From Paenibacillus sp. 32352 (GTDB lineage Bacteria; Bacillota; Bacilli; Paenibacillales; NBRC-103111), in NCBI RefSeq assembly GCF_002042965.1, contig NZ_MZNT01000016.1, positions 1-64,000 on the forward strand: a DNA stretch of 64,000 bases, written 5' to 3'. Positions 42,087 to 51,045 of the stretch are shown piece by piece. The first letter of the stretch is position 1, and each line of letters starts with the position of its first letter. The notes beneath the pieces were generated by a model. It did no database searches, was not told where the DNA came from, and saw nothing but the letters and a program-made list of their open reading frames with translations. The position numbers and the translations under genes are program-made.

Positions 42087-43766
42087 ATGGGAATATTGCA
42101 AATCATCGTCGTGATTGTCATTCTAGTCCTGCTGGTCAAACCATTAGGGACCTATTTATATCACGTCTTTTCTAATGAAGGCAATCGTACGGATACCTGG
42201 TTTGCTCCTGTGGAGAAGGCAATCTATGCGGTAACAGGCCTGAAGAACCGCCAAGGGATGACCTGGAAGACGTATGCTCTAAGCTTCATCCTGACGAATA
42301 TCGTCTTTGTGGCGATCGGCTATCTCCTCCTTCGTGTTCAAAACGATTTGCCGCTGAACCCGAATGGTATCGACAATATGGAAGAAACGCTGTCGTTCAA
42401 TACGGTCATCAGCTTTATGACCAACACGAATCTGCAGCATTACAGCGGGGAGTCGGGGTTATCCTACTTCTCGCAAATGGCTGTCATTACGATGATGATG
42501 TTCACCTCGGCGGCGACAGGGCTGTGCGCAGCTATTGCTTTTATACGCGGAATCACGAGCAAGGGAGAGACAATCGGGAACTTTTTTGAAGACTTTGTCA
42601 AAGCGCATATCCGTGTATTTTTCCCGCTCGCTATTGGGGTCACGATGGTGCTTGTAGCGCTTCATGTGCCGCAAACTCTGCAGCCGACCTTAACCGTCAA
42701 CACGCTGGAGGGAGGCCGGCAGCAGATCGCTATCGGGCCTATAGCTTCGCTGGAATCCATCAAGCATCTGGGAACGAACGGAGGCGGCTTTTCCGGAGTC
42801 AACTCGGCTCATCCCTTTGAAAATCCGAGCGGTTTGACGAATGTGCTTGAAATTTTGTCAATGTGGTCTTTGGCGGCCGCCCTTCCATACACGTACGGAC
42901 GGTTTGCACGTAATCGGAAGCAGGGCTGGGTTCTATTCACGGCGATGATGATCTTGTTCCTACTGTTCCTGTCGCTCATCTATACGGCGGAATCGGCGGG
43001 GAACCCGCTGATGAACAAGCTGGGAATCGACGCTTCGCAGGGCAGTATGGAGGGGAAAGAGGTCCGCTTCGGTATCGCGCAATCAGCGCTGTTTACAACG
43101 GTAACGACGGCGGCGACAACCGGCTCAGTCGATAATATGCACGATACGCTGACGCCGCTCGGCGGAATCACACCGCTCGCTCTGATGATGCTGAACTGCG
43201 TATTCGGCGGGAAAGGCGTAGGGCTGGTCAATATGCTGATGTATGCCATTCTTGCAGTATTTCTGGCCGGTTTGATGGTGGGACGTACACCGGAGTTTCT
43301 CGGCAAAAAGATCGAGCCGCGTGAAATGAAGCTGATTGCTATAGCGATTCTGGCGCATCCTTTCATTATTCTGATGCCCACGGCTCTTGCGCTGGCAACG
43401 GAGTTAGGCAGGGCAGCTATATCAAATCCGGGCTATCACGGGATATCGCAGGTTTTGTATGAGTATACCTCCTCGGCCGCCAATAACGGGTCAGGATTTG
43501 AAGGCTTAGGCGATAATACGCCGTTCTGGAATATATCCACCGGTGTCGTCATGCTGTTCGGTCGTTATATATCGATGATTGCTCTCTTGGGAGTGGCGGG
43601 TTCCCTTGTACGCAAGCAATGGGTGCCCGAGACCATCGGCACGTTCAGAACGGATAACCGTTTGTTCGTAGGAATTCTGGTAGGTACAGTATTGATTATC
43701 GGAGCGCTGACGTTCCTGCCGGTCATCGTGCTGGGGCCTATCGCAGAACATGTAACGATTCGTTAA
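42087..43766 (+). CDS. kdpA: Potassium-transporting ATPase subunit KdpA
   Basis: KdpA is the K+-binding channel-like subunit. The 559-residue membrane protein has about ten spans and four selectivity-filter-like repeats, including NTNLQHYSGE, GTNGGGFSGVNSAHP and a later TTAATTGSV. Length matches the family. The ATG follows TTAGGAGG. It is co-transcribed with kdpB. Confidence 0.96.
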   Translation: MGILQIIVVIVILVLLVKPLGTYLYHVFSNEGNRTDTWFAPVEKAIYAVTGLKNRQGMTWKTYALSFILTNIVFVAIGYLLLRVQNDLPLNPNGIDNMEETLSFNTVISFMTNTNLQHYSGESGLSYFSQMAVITMMMFTSAATGLCAAIAFIRGITSKGETIGNFFEDFVKAHIRVFFPLAIGVTMVLVALHVPQTLQPTLTVNTLEGGRQQIAIGPIASLESIKHLGTNGGGFSGVNSAHPFENPSGLTNVLEILSMWSLAAALPYTYGRFARNRKQGWVLFTAMMILFLLFLSLIYTAESAGNPLMNKLGIDASQGSMEGKEVRFGIAQSALFTTVTTAATTGSVDNMHDTLTPLGGITPLALMMLNCVFGGKGVGLVNMLMYAILAVFLAGLMVGRTPEFLGKKIEPREMKLIAIAILAHPFIILMPTALALATELGRAAISNPGYHGISQVLYEYTSSAANNGSGFEGLGDNTPFWNISTGVVMLFGRYISMIALLGVAGSLVRKQWVPETIGTFRTDNRLFVGILVGTVLIIGALTFLPVIVLGPIAEHVTIR

Positions 43767-43785
43767 ATAGGAGAGGCGAAACTGT

Positions 43786-45837
43786 ATGAGCAAGATGAAT
43801 GCAAACCAGCATCGGAAATCGATGCTCAATTCGGCGATCGTCATGAATGCCGTTAAAGAAAGCTTCTTGAAGCTGAATCCGGTTGTGATGATGAAAAATC
43901 CCGTCATGTTCGTTGTAGAAGCGGGCACCTTGGTCGTGCTGCTTATGACCGTGTTTCCTGGCTACTTTGGAACGGAGAACAGCGTAGGCTTCAATTTTAC
44001 CGTATTCGTTATTTTATTATTCACCGTACTGTTTGCAAATTTCGCGGAAGCGCTGGCGGAGGGGAGAGGGAAGGCACAAGCCAACTCTCTCAAAAAGACC
44101 AAGCAGGAAATTACGGCGAACAAAATCGTGAATAATGGCTCCGGTATCAAGGTGGTGCCTTCTACCGAGCTGCGCAAGGGGGATCTGGTCGTCGTGTCCC
44201 AAGGGGAAATGATTCCGGGTGACGGCGAAGTCATTGAAGGGCTGGCTTCGGTCGACGAATCGGCGATTACAGGGGAATCTGCTCCCGTCATCAAGGAAGC
44301 CGGCGGAGATTTCAGCTCCGTTACCGGCGGGACACGCGTCGTAAGCGACAAAATCAAAGTGCGGATTACGAGTGACCCCGGCGAATCGTTCATAGACCGG
44401 ATGATATCGCTGGTTGAGGGCGCCAAGCGCCAGAAGACGCCCAATGAGCTGGCATTGAATACTTTGCTGACCAGCTTGACACTTATTTTTCTGATCGTTG
44501 TCGTGACCTTGGCTCCTATCGCGGGCTATTTGGAGATCCGCCTGGAGATTCCGGTGTTAATCGCATTGCTTGTGTGTCTGATTCCGACAACGATCGGAGG
44601 CTTGCTGTCGGCCATAGGGATTGCCGGTATGGACCGGGTTACCCAATTCAATGTGTTGGCTATGTCCGGCAAAGCGGTGGAAGCAGCCGGGGACATCAAT
44701 ACGATGATCCTTGATAAAACAGGAACGATCACCTACGGGAACCGCATGGCAAGCGATATGCTCCCTCTCGGGTCGGAAAGCGTGGGAGACGTAGCCGGAT
44801 GGGCGGCTGTCAGCTCCGTAAAGGATGAAACCCCCGAAGGCCGCTCCGTACTGGAATGGATGAAGAAGCAGGGCTTAAGCTATGACGAAGCGCTTGGAGA
44901 AGGCGGCGAATTCATCGAATTCAAAGCGGAAACACGAATGAGCGGTATCGATCTGGCGGATGGACGCAAGGTTCGCAAGGGAGCAGTCGATGCGGTGAAG
45001 CAGTGGGTCATCGCTCAAGGCGGCATCATCCCGGCGGATTTGGAAAGCAAGAGCAACGCTATTGCCTCGGAAGGGGGTACACCTCTGGCGGTGGCGGTAG
45101 ATCAACGGCTGTACGGGCTGATTTATTTGAAAGATACCGTGAAGCCGGGCATGAAGGAGCGCTTTGAAGAACTGCGCAGGATGGGGATCAAGACCATCAT
45201 GTGTACCGGGGATAATCCGCTGACGGCGGCGACCATTGCCCGCGAAGCGGGAGTGGATGATTTTATCGCCGAGAGCAAGCCGGAGGATAAAATAGCGGTG
45301 ATCCGCCGGGAGCAGGCGGAAGGCAAGCTGGTCGCAATGACAGGCGACGGGACGAATGATGCCCCGGCGCTCGCCCAGGCGGACGTGGGCCTCGCAATGA
45401 ACAGCGGAACGGTCGCGGCCAAGGAAGCGGCCAATATGGTCGATCTGGACTCCGATCCGTCTAAAATCATCGAAGTGGTTGCCATAGGGAAGCAGCTGCT
45501 CATGACACGCGGTGCGCTGACCACGTTCAGCATTGCAAATGACGTAGCCAAATATTTCGCTATTATCCCTGCCATGTTCACCTTAGCTATTCCGCAAATG
45601 GAGGCTTTGAACATTATGCGGCTCGGTTCCCCGATGTCGGCTATCCTATCGGCGTTGCTATTTAACGCCATCATTATCCCGCTGCTGATCCCGCTTGCGA
45701 TGAAGGGAGTGGCTTATAAGCCCATGACCGCATCCAGGCTGCTTAGCAGAAACATCGTGGTGTACGGACTAGGCGGGGTCATCGTACCGTTCATTGGGAT
45801 CAAGCTCATCGATTTGATCGTGAATGTATGGATGTAA
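43786..45837 (+). CDS. kdpB: Potassium-transporting ATPase subunit KdpB
   Basis: KdpB is the P-type ATPase subunit that drives K+ uptake. The 683-residue protein contains the phosphorylation motif ILDKTGTITYGN, the TGES loop in SAITGESAPV, MCTGDNPLTAATIA and AMTGDGTNDAPALAQADVG at the hinge. It lies 19 nt after kdpA. Confidence 0.97.
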   Translation: MSKMNANQHRKSMLNSAIVMNAVKESFLKLNPVVMMKNPVMFVVEAGTLVVLLMTVFPGYFGTENSVGFNFTVFVILLFTVLFANFAEALAEGRGKAQANSLKKTKQEITANKIVNNGSGIKVVPSTELRKGDLVVVSQGEMIPGDGEVIEGLASVDESAITGESAPVIKEAGGDFSSVTGGTRVVSDKIKVRITSDPGESFIDRMISLVEGAKRQKTPNELALNTLLTSLTLIFLIVVVTLAPIAGYLEIRLEIPVLIALLVCLIPTTIGGLLSAIGIAGMDRVTQFNVLAMSGKAVEAAGDINTMILDKTGTITYGNRMASDMLPLGSESVGDVAGWAAVSSVKDETPEGRSVLEWMKKQGLSYDEALGEGGEFIEFKAETRMSGIDLADGRKVRKGAVDAVKQWVIAQGGIIPADLESKSNAIASEGGTPLAVAVDQRLYGLIYLKDTVKPGMKERFEELRRMGIKTIMCTGDNPLTAATIAREAGVDDFIAESKPEDKIAVIRREQAEGKLVAMTGDGTNDAPALAQADVGLAMNSGTVAAKEAANMVDLDSDPSKIIEVVAIGKQLLMTRGALTTFSIANDVAKYFAIIPAMFTLAIPQMEALNIMRLGSPMSAILSALLFNAIIIPLLIPLAMKGVAYKPMTASRLLSRNIVVYGLGGVIVPFIGIKLIDLIVNVWM

Positions 45838-45897
45838 AGATAGAGGAAGGGGCTTTGTCCATGGACTTGGCCCCGAATCAGAGAGGAATGAGAAAGT

Positions 45898-46521
45898 ATG
45901 AAACCTTCGACTTCGGCTACAGCTTCAGCGGCGCATCCAAGCGCCGGAACGGTTTCCTTCTTTACCGTGCTTCGGATTGCCGTCGTTTTTATTGTTCTGT
46001 GCGGGATTGTATATCCTCTGGTATGCACGGGTCTGGCTCAAGTGTTGATGCCGGGCAAAGCCAATGGCAGTCTGGTGAGCAATGCCTCGGGACAGATTGT
46101 AGGCTCCGAGCTGATCGGACAAAGCTTTACCGATCCGAAATGGTTCCAGGGACGGGTATCGAGTATCGAATACAAGGCGGAAGCTTCGGGAACAAACAAC
46201 TATGCCCCGTCCAACCCGGAGCTGATCAAGCGCACTCAAGCTTCCATCGAGGAATGGAAGGCGAACAACCCCGATGTTCCGATCAGCAAGCTGCCTATCG
46301 ATTTGATTACGAACTCCGCATCCGGTCTCGATCCGCACATCAGCCCGGAATCGGCTCAAGCGCAGGTTCCCCGAATCAGCAAGCTGACGGGCATCCCGCA
46401 GGAGCAGCTGAGCAAGCTGGTGGATGCTCATATAGAAGGAAGAGACTTGGGATTGTTCGGTGAGCCAAGAGTGAACGTGCTTAAGCTCAACATCGATTTG
46501 GAGGCATTGACCCATAAATGA
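45898..46521 (+). CDS. kdpC: Potassium-transporting ATPase subunit KdpC
   Basis: KdpC is the single-span subunit that stabilises nucleotide binding by KdpB. The 207-residue protein has one N-terminal span (TVLRIAVVFIVLCGIVYPLV) and the conserved SASGLDPHISPESAQAQVPR segment. A Ser/Ala-rich N-terminal extension precedes the span. ATG at 45898 follows GAGAGGAATGAG. Confidence 0.96.
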   Translation: MKPSTSATASAAHPSAGTVSFFTVLRIAVVFIVLCGIVYPLVCTGLAQVLMPGKANGSLVSNASGQIVGSELIGQSFTDPKWFQGRVSSIEYKAEASGTNNYAPSNPELIKRTQASIEEWKANNPDVPISKLPIDLITNSASGLDPHISPESAQAQVPRISKLTGIPQEQLSKLVDAHIEGRDLGLFGEPRVNVLKLNIDLEALTHK

Positions 46522-46562
46522 TGCTTCATTGAAGTCCATAGGCTCAGCAGGGAGGCGCCGAG

Positions 46563-47375
46563 ATGGAGACCTTTAGAGGAAAGACGCCCGAGGAAATCTT
46601 ATTATCCATATCCAGGCTACACCGCGGGCGGCTAAAGGTCTACATCGGCGCGGTCAGCGGCTCGGGAAAGACGTATCACATGCTGCGTGAAGGACATGCG
46701 CACAAGCAGCAGGGCATCGATGTCGTTATCTGCGCCGTGTCTACGATGCAAAGACCGGACACGGTGGAGCAGATTGGCGATCTCGAGCGCATTCCCAGCA
46801 TTCATTGGCTCAAGGACGGCGTGGAGAAGAAGGATTTGAATCTCGAGCAGCTGATCGAACGCAATCCCGAGCTCGTTCTGGTTGACGGCCTGGCTCACCG
46901 CAACCGCAAGGACGCCCGGTTTCCCACGCGACTAGAAGATATCAAGTATTTGCTCAGCCACGGCATTAGCGTCATCACAACTATTAATGTTTACGAGCTG
47001 GAAGGAGTCACCGACCTGGTAAAGCGAAGGACCGGTATGGAGGTCAGGGAAACCGTCCCTTCCGATACGCTGGAGCTGGCGGATGAGGTCGTCCTGATCG
47101 ACGTAACGCCCGAAACGATGTTAACCCGTGCCGCCGAAGGCAACTTGAGGTTCCAAGGCGACGCCGATGTCTACCAACGCGGCAATCTCGCTATCCTTCG
47201 CGAGCTTTCGCTCCGTCTTGTGGCGGAGGGAGTGAACGAATCACTCGAAAAATATAGGGAGGAAATGGGGCTGCTCGGCCCATCGGGGCAGGGGAACGCA
47301 TCCTGGTATCGGCGCAATACCATTGGAACGGCTCGATCCATGTCCGTAGAGGCCAGCAGATCGCCAAGCGGCTGA
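46563..47375 (+). CDS. KdpD-like sensor module 1 (frameshifted, kinase-less)
   Basis: The first ~230 of 270 residues form a KdpD N-terminal domain: RGRLKVYIGAVSGSGKTYHM holds the Walker A loop, and VDGLAHRNRKDAR replaces the canonical VDELAHTNVPGSR. After residue ~240 the frame becomes nonsensical. Shifting by -1 near 47283-47295 restores a universal-stress domain (ERILVSAQYHWNGSIHVRRG) that runs into the next frame. One missing G in a G run, for example CATCGGGG, would explain it. Joined to the next frame the product would be about 775 aa with two KdpD+USP modules. ATG at 46563 follows GGGAGG. Confidence 0.75.
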   Translation: METFRGKTPEEILLSISRLHRGRLKVYIGAVSGSGKTYHMLREGHAHKQQGIDVVICAVSTMQRPDTVEQIGDLERIPSIHWLKDGVEKKDLNLEQLIERNPELVLVDGLAHRNRKDARFPTRLEDIKYLLSHGISVITTINVYELEGVTDLVKRRTGMEVRETVPSDTLELADEVVLIDVTPETMLTRAAEGNLRFQGDADVYQRGNLAILRELSLRLVAEGVNESLEKYREEMGLLGPSGQGNASWYRRNTIGTARSMSVEASRSPSG

Positions 47376-47401
47376 ACGGGGATCTTCATGTCGTTACGTT
47401 T

Positions 47402-48886
47402 GTGAGTAATAAGAAGCAGCTGGGCAGAGAGGAGGCCGCCTTCAAGCGGTCTATCATGAAGCTGGTCGAAAAGGTCGGAGGCAGCTTCGAGGAGCTGCCG
47501 CTCTGCTCGCGAAGAGCGCTGCCCGGCATGCTGGTGCAGTATGCGGTAGAGCATAATATAACCCGAATCGTGATGGGCCATTCCAAGCAGACGCGCTGGC
47601 AGGAGCTTTGGCAAGGCTCTATCGTTCACGATATGCTTCAACAAACGAGAAACATAGACATCTTCATCGTAGCCGACAGAGCGGAGCACGAAGGAGAACG
47701 TATTCTTCCCGCCAAGCACAAGAAGCCGGCCGAGGATCCCTACAGGAGGCTTAGCTCGCAGGAGGTTGAGCGAAGAATCGAGCAGATCAGGCGCGGCCGG
47801 TTCAAGGTATACGTTGGAGCAGCCCCAGGTGTAGGCAAGACGTATACGATGCTGCGCGAGGGCAACGATCTGCTGCGCAAAGGGGCGGAAGTGCGCATCG
47901 GTTTACTGGAGACCCATGGCCGGAAGGAAACGCTGGCGCAGGTCGGGCAGCTGGAGACCATACGGCGCAAGGTGATCGATTACCGCGGCGCCCAGCTGGA
48001 GGAAATGGATACGGAGGAGATCCTTCGGCTTAAGCCGGAAATTGTGCTCGTCGACGAGCTGGCCCATACGAATGTCCCCGGCAGCAGGAATAAAAAACGC
48101 TACGAGGACGTCATGGAAATATTGGATGCAGGCATCTCTGTCATTTCCACGGTGAACGTGCAGCATCTGGAAAGCCTTAACGATGCCGTTATGCAGATCA
48201 CGGGGGTCCGGGTCCGTGAAACGGTGCCGGATCACATTCTGTGGCTGGCTGATGAAGTGCAGCTTATTGATGTGGCGCCCGAATCCCTCCGGAGGCGGAT
48301 GAGGGACGGCCAAATTTATGCCATGGACAAAGTAGATCAAGCACTGGGGAATTTCTTTAAAACAGGGAATTTAATTGCTTTGCGTGAGCTGGCGTTGCGG
48401 GAGATTGCCGATGATGTGGACGAACGGCTCGAATCCTGGGAGCGCAAAGGGGCCTTGAGAGGACCATGGCGCAGGCAGGAGGTTATTTTCGTATGCGTCA
48501 ATACCTCACCGCATGCGGAGAGGCTGATCCGCAGAGGATTTCGCATCGCGCACCGGCTTAAGGCCATATGGATAGTGACTTTTGTACAGCCGAATGACAG
48601 ACCGGTTACTCCAGAGCTATCGGAAAGGCTTGATGCCATCGGGCAGCTGACGGAAAGACTCGGAGGAAAGTTTCACATTTTATCAGCCACAAGCCGACAT
48701 CAGATCGTGGATGTGTTGGCTGCTAAAGCCAATGAGGTTAAGACAACACAGATGATTATTGGGCAATCCAGACGAACGCTATGGCAGGAATGGTGGCATC
48801 AATCTTTGGTGAAGAGGCTGCTTCGCTCCTCTCGCCATATGGATGTGCTTGTCGTTGCCGACTTTGACCCGAAATTTCAAGTTTAA
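47402..48886 (+). CDS. kdpD: KdpD-like sensor module 2 (KdpD domain + USP, no histidine kinase)
   Basis: A 494-residue frame. Its first ~95 residues are the end of the module 1 USP domain. Residues ~120-335 are a canonical KdpD sensor domain (VYVGAAPGVGKTYTML, LVDELAHTNVPGSRNKKRYE, VNVQHLESLNDAV), then a second USP domain (VIFVCVNTSPHAERLIRRGF). It stops there: there are no membrane spans, GAF domain, HisKA or HATPase. The GTG start has no ribosome site, consistent with a frameshifted single gene. Short kinase-less KdpD proteins are known in some cyanobacteria. No kdpE is nearby. Confidence 0.8.
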   Translation: MSNKKQLGREEAAFKRSIMKLVEKVGGSFEELPLCSRRALPGMLVQYAVEHNITRIVMGHSKQTRWQELWQGSIVHDMLQQTRNIDIFIVADRAEHEGERILPAKHKKPAEDPYRRLSSQEVERRIEQIRRGRFKVYVGAAPGVGKTYTMLREGNDLLRKGAEVRIGLLETHGRKETLAQVGQLETIRRKVIDYRGAQLEEMDTEEILRLKPEIVLVDELAHTNVPGSRNKKRYEDVMEILDAGISVISTVNVQHLESLNDAVMQITGVRVRETVPDHILWLADEVQLIDVAPESLRRRMRDGQIYAMDKVDQALGNFFKTGNLIALRELALREIADDVDERLESWERKGALRGPWRRQEVIFVCVNTSPHAERLIRRGFRIAHRLKAIWIVTFVQPNDRPVTPELSERLDAIGQLTERLGGKFHILSATSRHQIVDVLAAKANEVKTTQMIIGQSRRTLWQEWWHQSLVKRLLRSSRHMDVLVVADFDPKFQV

Positions 48887-48923
48887 GCCAGTATCACAGC
48901 ATATCAGCATGGGAGAGAGAGCA

Positions 48924-49094
48924 ATGGGAATCTTTATTTTCGTATTTATTTGTTTATTTGTATCCGGGTACTTGTTTATCAATATGTTCGACAATACGCG
49001 TCAGACGCATAAAGCGGCCGTGCGGAAAAGAATACTCATCTCGTTTTGCCAGGCCATCATTATTTCGGGCATTATCCAGTTTATTATTCATTAG
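48924..49094 (+). CDS. Small two-span membrane protein
   Basis: A 56-residue protein starting MGIFIFVFICLFVSGYLFIN with two hydrophobic segments separated by a basic loop (KAAVRKR). The ATG has GGGAGAGAG upstream. It ends the kdp transcript, 37 nt after the KdpD-like gene and just before a terminator. Function unknown. Confidence 0.6.
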   Translation: MGIFIFVFICLFVSGYLFINMFDNTRQTHKAAVRKRILISFCQAIIISGIIQFIIH

Positions 49095-49109
49095 CAGGAA
49101 GTCGCTAAG

Positions 49110-49142
49110 AAAGGGGCTTTTCACCGGGAAAGGCCCCTTTCG
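49110..49142. terminator. Terminator at the end of the kdp operon
   Basis: GAAAGGGGC...GCCCCTTTC with an inner TTTTC/GGAAA pairing, between converging genes. Confidence 0.8.
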
Positions 49143-49169
49143 TCATGGATTAGAGCGCAGGAGTGCCGG

Positions 49170-49442
49170 TTACTGATTTATGAATTGCTTCAACGGACCG
49201 ATCACTAGGTTCATTCCGTCTACCATGCCTTGAAGATAAACAACCTTCTCGATATCATGAGGATTTTTATCGGCCACATCCGACAGCTTCCTGCGAAAAT
49301 TGTATTGGGTCGTTTCCAGGTTGGCAACCAGCCCTGTAAAGTCCTTGACCGCTTTCTGGCATTCTGTAAAATCCTGCTCGGTAAACAGGTCATTGTTCTT
49401 GCTGATTAACTCTTTAATAAAATGATCGGTATACTGTGACAT
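49170..49442 (-). CDS. Small soluble helical protein of unknown function
   Basis: A 90-residue charged, probably all-helical protein, MSQYTDHFIKELISKNNDLF at its start and LVIGPLKQFINQ at its end. ATG at 49442 has AAGGAG 10 nt upstream; the open frame beyond it lacks a site. No family recognised. It is divergent from the Rrf2 regulator gene. Confidence 0.6.
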   Translation of the reverse strand: MSQYTDHFIKELISKNNDLFTEQDFTECQKAVKDFTGLVANLETTQYNFRRKLSDVADKNPHDIEKVVYLQGMVDGMNLVIGPLKQFINQ

Positions 49443-49624
49443 GCAGTTCAACTCCTTAAAGCTTTTCAGCAGTTTCCGTACGGCAAAGCATAGCTTATCG
49501 TTTGTTCTCAAGGCCGTTTCTATACATGCAAAGGCCCTTGACACTTTCAACTGTAATCGATATAATAACAGTATGAAAGGCAAACAGCAGCAAATAGCGA
49601 TCAGGTTTATGAGGAGGCATCACT

Positions 49625-50056
49625 GTGAATAGCGAGTTTACAATAGCGGTTCATAGTCTGGTATTGCTCGCTTACAGACCCGATCATATGGCCACAAGCG
49701 ATATGATCGCCCACAATGTATGCACCCATCCGGCGCGAGTGCGCAAAGTCATGGCGCTGCTTCGCAAGCACGGTTATGTAGCCGCCAAGGAGGGAACCGG
49801 GGGAGGATTTTTGCTCCATTGCGATCCTTCACAGGTCACACTGGCTGAGATGTATCGTTTAACCTCTATGGGGTCCGTCAAGCCGGGATGGTGTTCGGGC
49901 GACGTGGAGCAGGATTGTATGATTGCATGTAATATGGCTGTGGTGATGGATGACATATTCGCTGGGGCGGAGAAGCAATTGATTGAATATTTCGGTCAAT
50001 GGACGATCCGCGATGTATTGGAGCGGCTGCGTCGAGAGCAAGAGAAGAAACGTTAG
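49625..50056 (+). CDS. Rrf2-family transcriptional regulator
   Basis: A 143-residue Rrf2 protein. The winged helix reads ATSDMIAHNVCTHPARVRKV then GYVAAKEGTGGGFLL, the typical Rrf2 pattern. Three cysteines in WCSGDVEQDCMIAC could sense redox or bind metal, as in IscR/NsrR-type members, although spacing differs from the Fe-S cluster motif. GTG start at 49625 follows GAGGAGG. Target unknown; the thioredoxin gene lies nearby. Confidence 0.88.
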   Translation: MNSEFTIAVHSLVLLAYRPDHMATSDMIAHNVCTHPARVRKVMALLRKHGYVAAKEGTGGGFLLHCDPSQVTLAEMYRLTSMGSVKPGWCSGDVEQDCMIACNMAVVMDDIFAGAEKQLIEYFGQWTIRDVLERLRREQEKKR

Positions 50057-50210
50057 CGTTTCTTTTTCCGGGCCAAACTGTTACGAATAAGATCTCAGTT
50101 AGGGTATGCCTATCGTTTGCGGCAAGGAAGCTTGGTAAATGGCAGGTAAACTGTAATTCGTTTCATTTCAGTTAAGCAGATCCTTATTTTGAGGAAGGAG
50201 AGTGGCAGTA

Positions 50211-50594
50211 ATGACATCGATCCGTCAGGATTGGATTAAGGTAAGCGATTGGGTTAGCGGAACGTCGGCGGAGGATGAGAAATTTATAGGCTATGTGGAA
50301 TCCATTGATGCCTATGGGACGGTGAAGGTTCGGGTTACCCAATGCGATCATGAAGAAGCGATCGGTCAAGTCGTTACCAGCTCGTTGGGCAAATTGTCTA
50401 AGCTGACCGATTATGTGCCGGTAGAAGCGGGTCTCCGCAGCTTGATGGATCTGGCCTTAATGACTCGCGATCAGGAATGGTTTGACGATTTGTACGCGAA
50501 TCTCCGCATGCTGCAATTTGATCCAAACCGTAACGACAAGCCGTTCCATGGATACGGTTCAGGCCCTTCTATTAGTCGAGTTCGAATCGATTAA
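50211..50594 (+). CDS. Unknown protein with IDEAL-like C-terminal motif
   Basis: A 127-residue protein. The N-terminal half is beta-rich (WVSGTSAEDEKFIGYVESID). The segment SLMDLALMTRDQEWFDDLY resembles the IDEAL motif of short Firmicute proteins; the match is by eye. ATG at 50211 follows AAGGAGAG. Function unknown. The upstream 50057-50210 has nothing recognisable. Confidence 0.6.
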   Translation: MTSIRQDWIKVSDWVSGTSAEDEKFIGYVESIDAYGTVKVRVTQCDHEEAIGQVVTSSLGKLSKLTDYVPVEAGLRSLMDLALMTRDQEWFDDLYANLRMLQFDPNRNDKPFHGYGSGPSISRVRID

Positions 50595-50648
50595 TAGTTT
50601 AGGTTGATATATATCAAGGTTAAAACTATTTAAAGGAGAGTGCATACT

Positions 50649-50972
50649 ATGTCTTTGATTAAAGTAGAAGATCACAATTTTAAAGAAACGATTTCTCAAG
50701 AAGGTGTCGTGCTGGTAGATTTCTGGGCTCCGTGGTGTGGTCCTTGCAAAATGATCGCCCCTGTTCTGGAAGAGATGAGCCAGCAATTGGGCGACAAGCT
50801 GACGATTGCCAAAATGAATGTGGATGATAATCCGGAAACTCCCGGAGCTTACGGTATTATGAGCATTCCGACTATGAAGCTGTTCAAAAACGGCGTCGAA
50901 GTGGCTACAGCTGTCGGTTTCAGACCATTGGGTGATATGCTGTCGTGGGTAGAGCCCCATTTGGCCAACTAA
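50649..50972 (+). CDS. trxA: Thioredoxin
   Basis: A 107-residue thioredoxin with the active site FWAPWCGPCKMIAPVLEE and the cis-proline loop SIPTMKLFKNG. It reduces protein disulfides in the cytoplasm. ATG at 50649 follows AAAGGAG. With the essential trxA possibly elsewhere, this could be a paralogue. Confidence 0.95.
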   Translation: MSLIKVEDHNFKETISQEGVVLVDFWAPWCGPCKMIAPVLEEMSQQLGDKLTIAKMNVDDNPETPGAYGIMSIPTMKLFKNGVEVATAVGFRPLGDMLSWVEPHLAN

Positions 50973-50991
50973 TGGAAAAGGATAAAAACAT

Positions 50992-51042
50992 AACAACCCT
51001 GCGGGTACCTGGATCATCCGGGAAACCGTAGGGTTGTTTTTT
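50992..51042. terminator. Terminator between thioredoxin and the ABC exporter operon
   Basis: AACAACCCTGCGG pairs with CCGTAGGGTTGTT, then TTTT. It can serve both converging transcripts. Confidence 0.85.
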
Positions 51043-51045
51043 ACG

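Noticed and set aside
47402..47500. Independent start for the second KdpD-like frame
   Set aside because: GTG at 47402 has no ribosome site and the upstream bases continue the same USP domain in this frame, so a frameshifted single gene is more likely.
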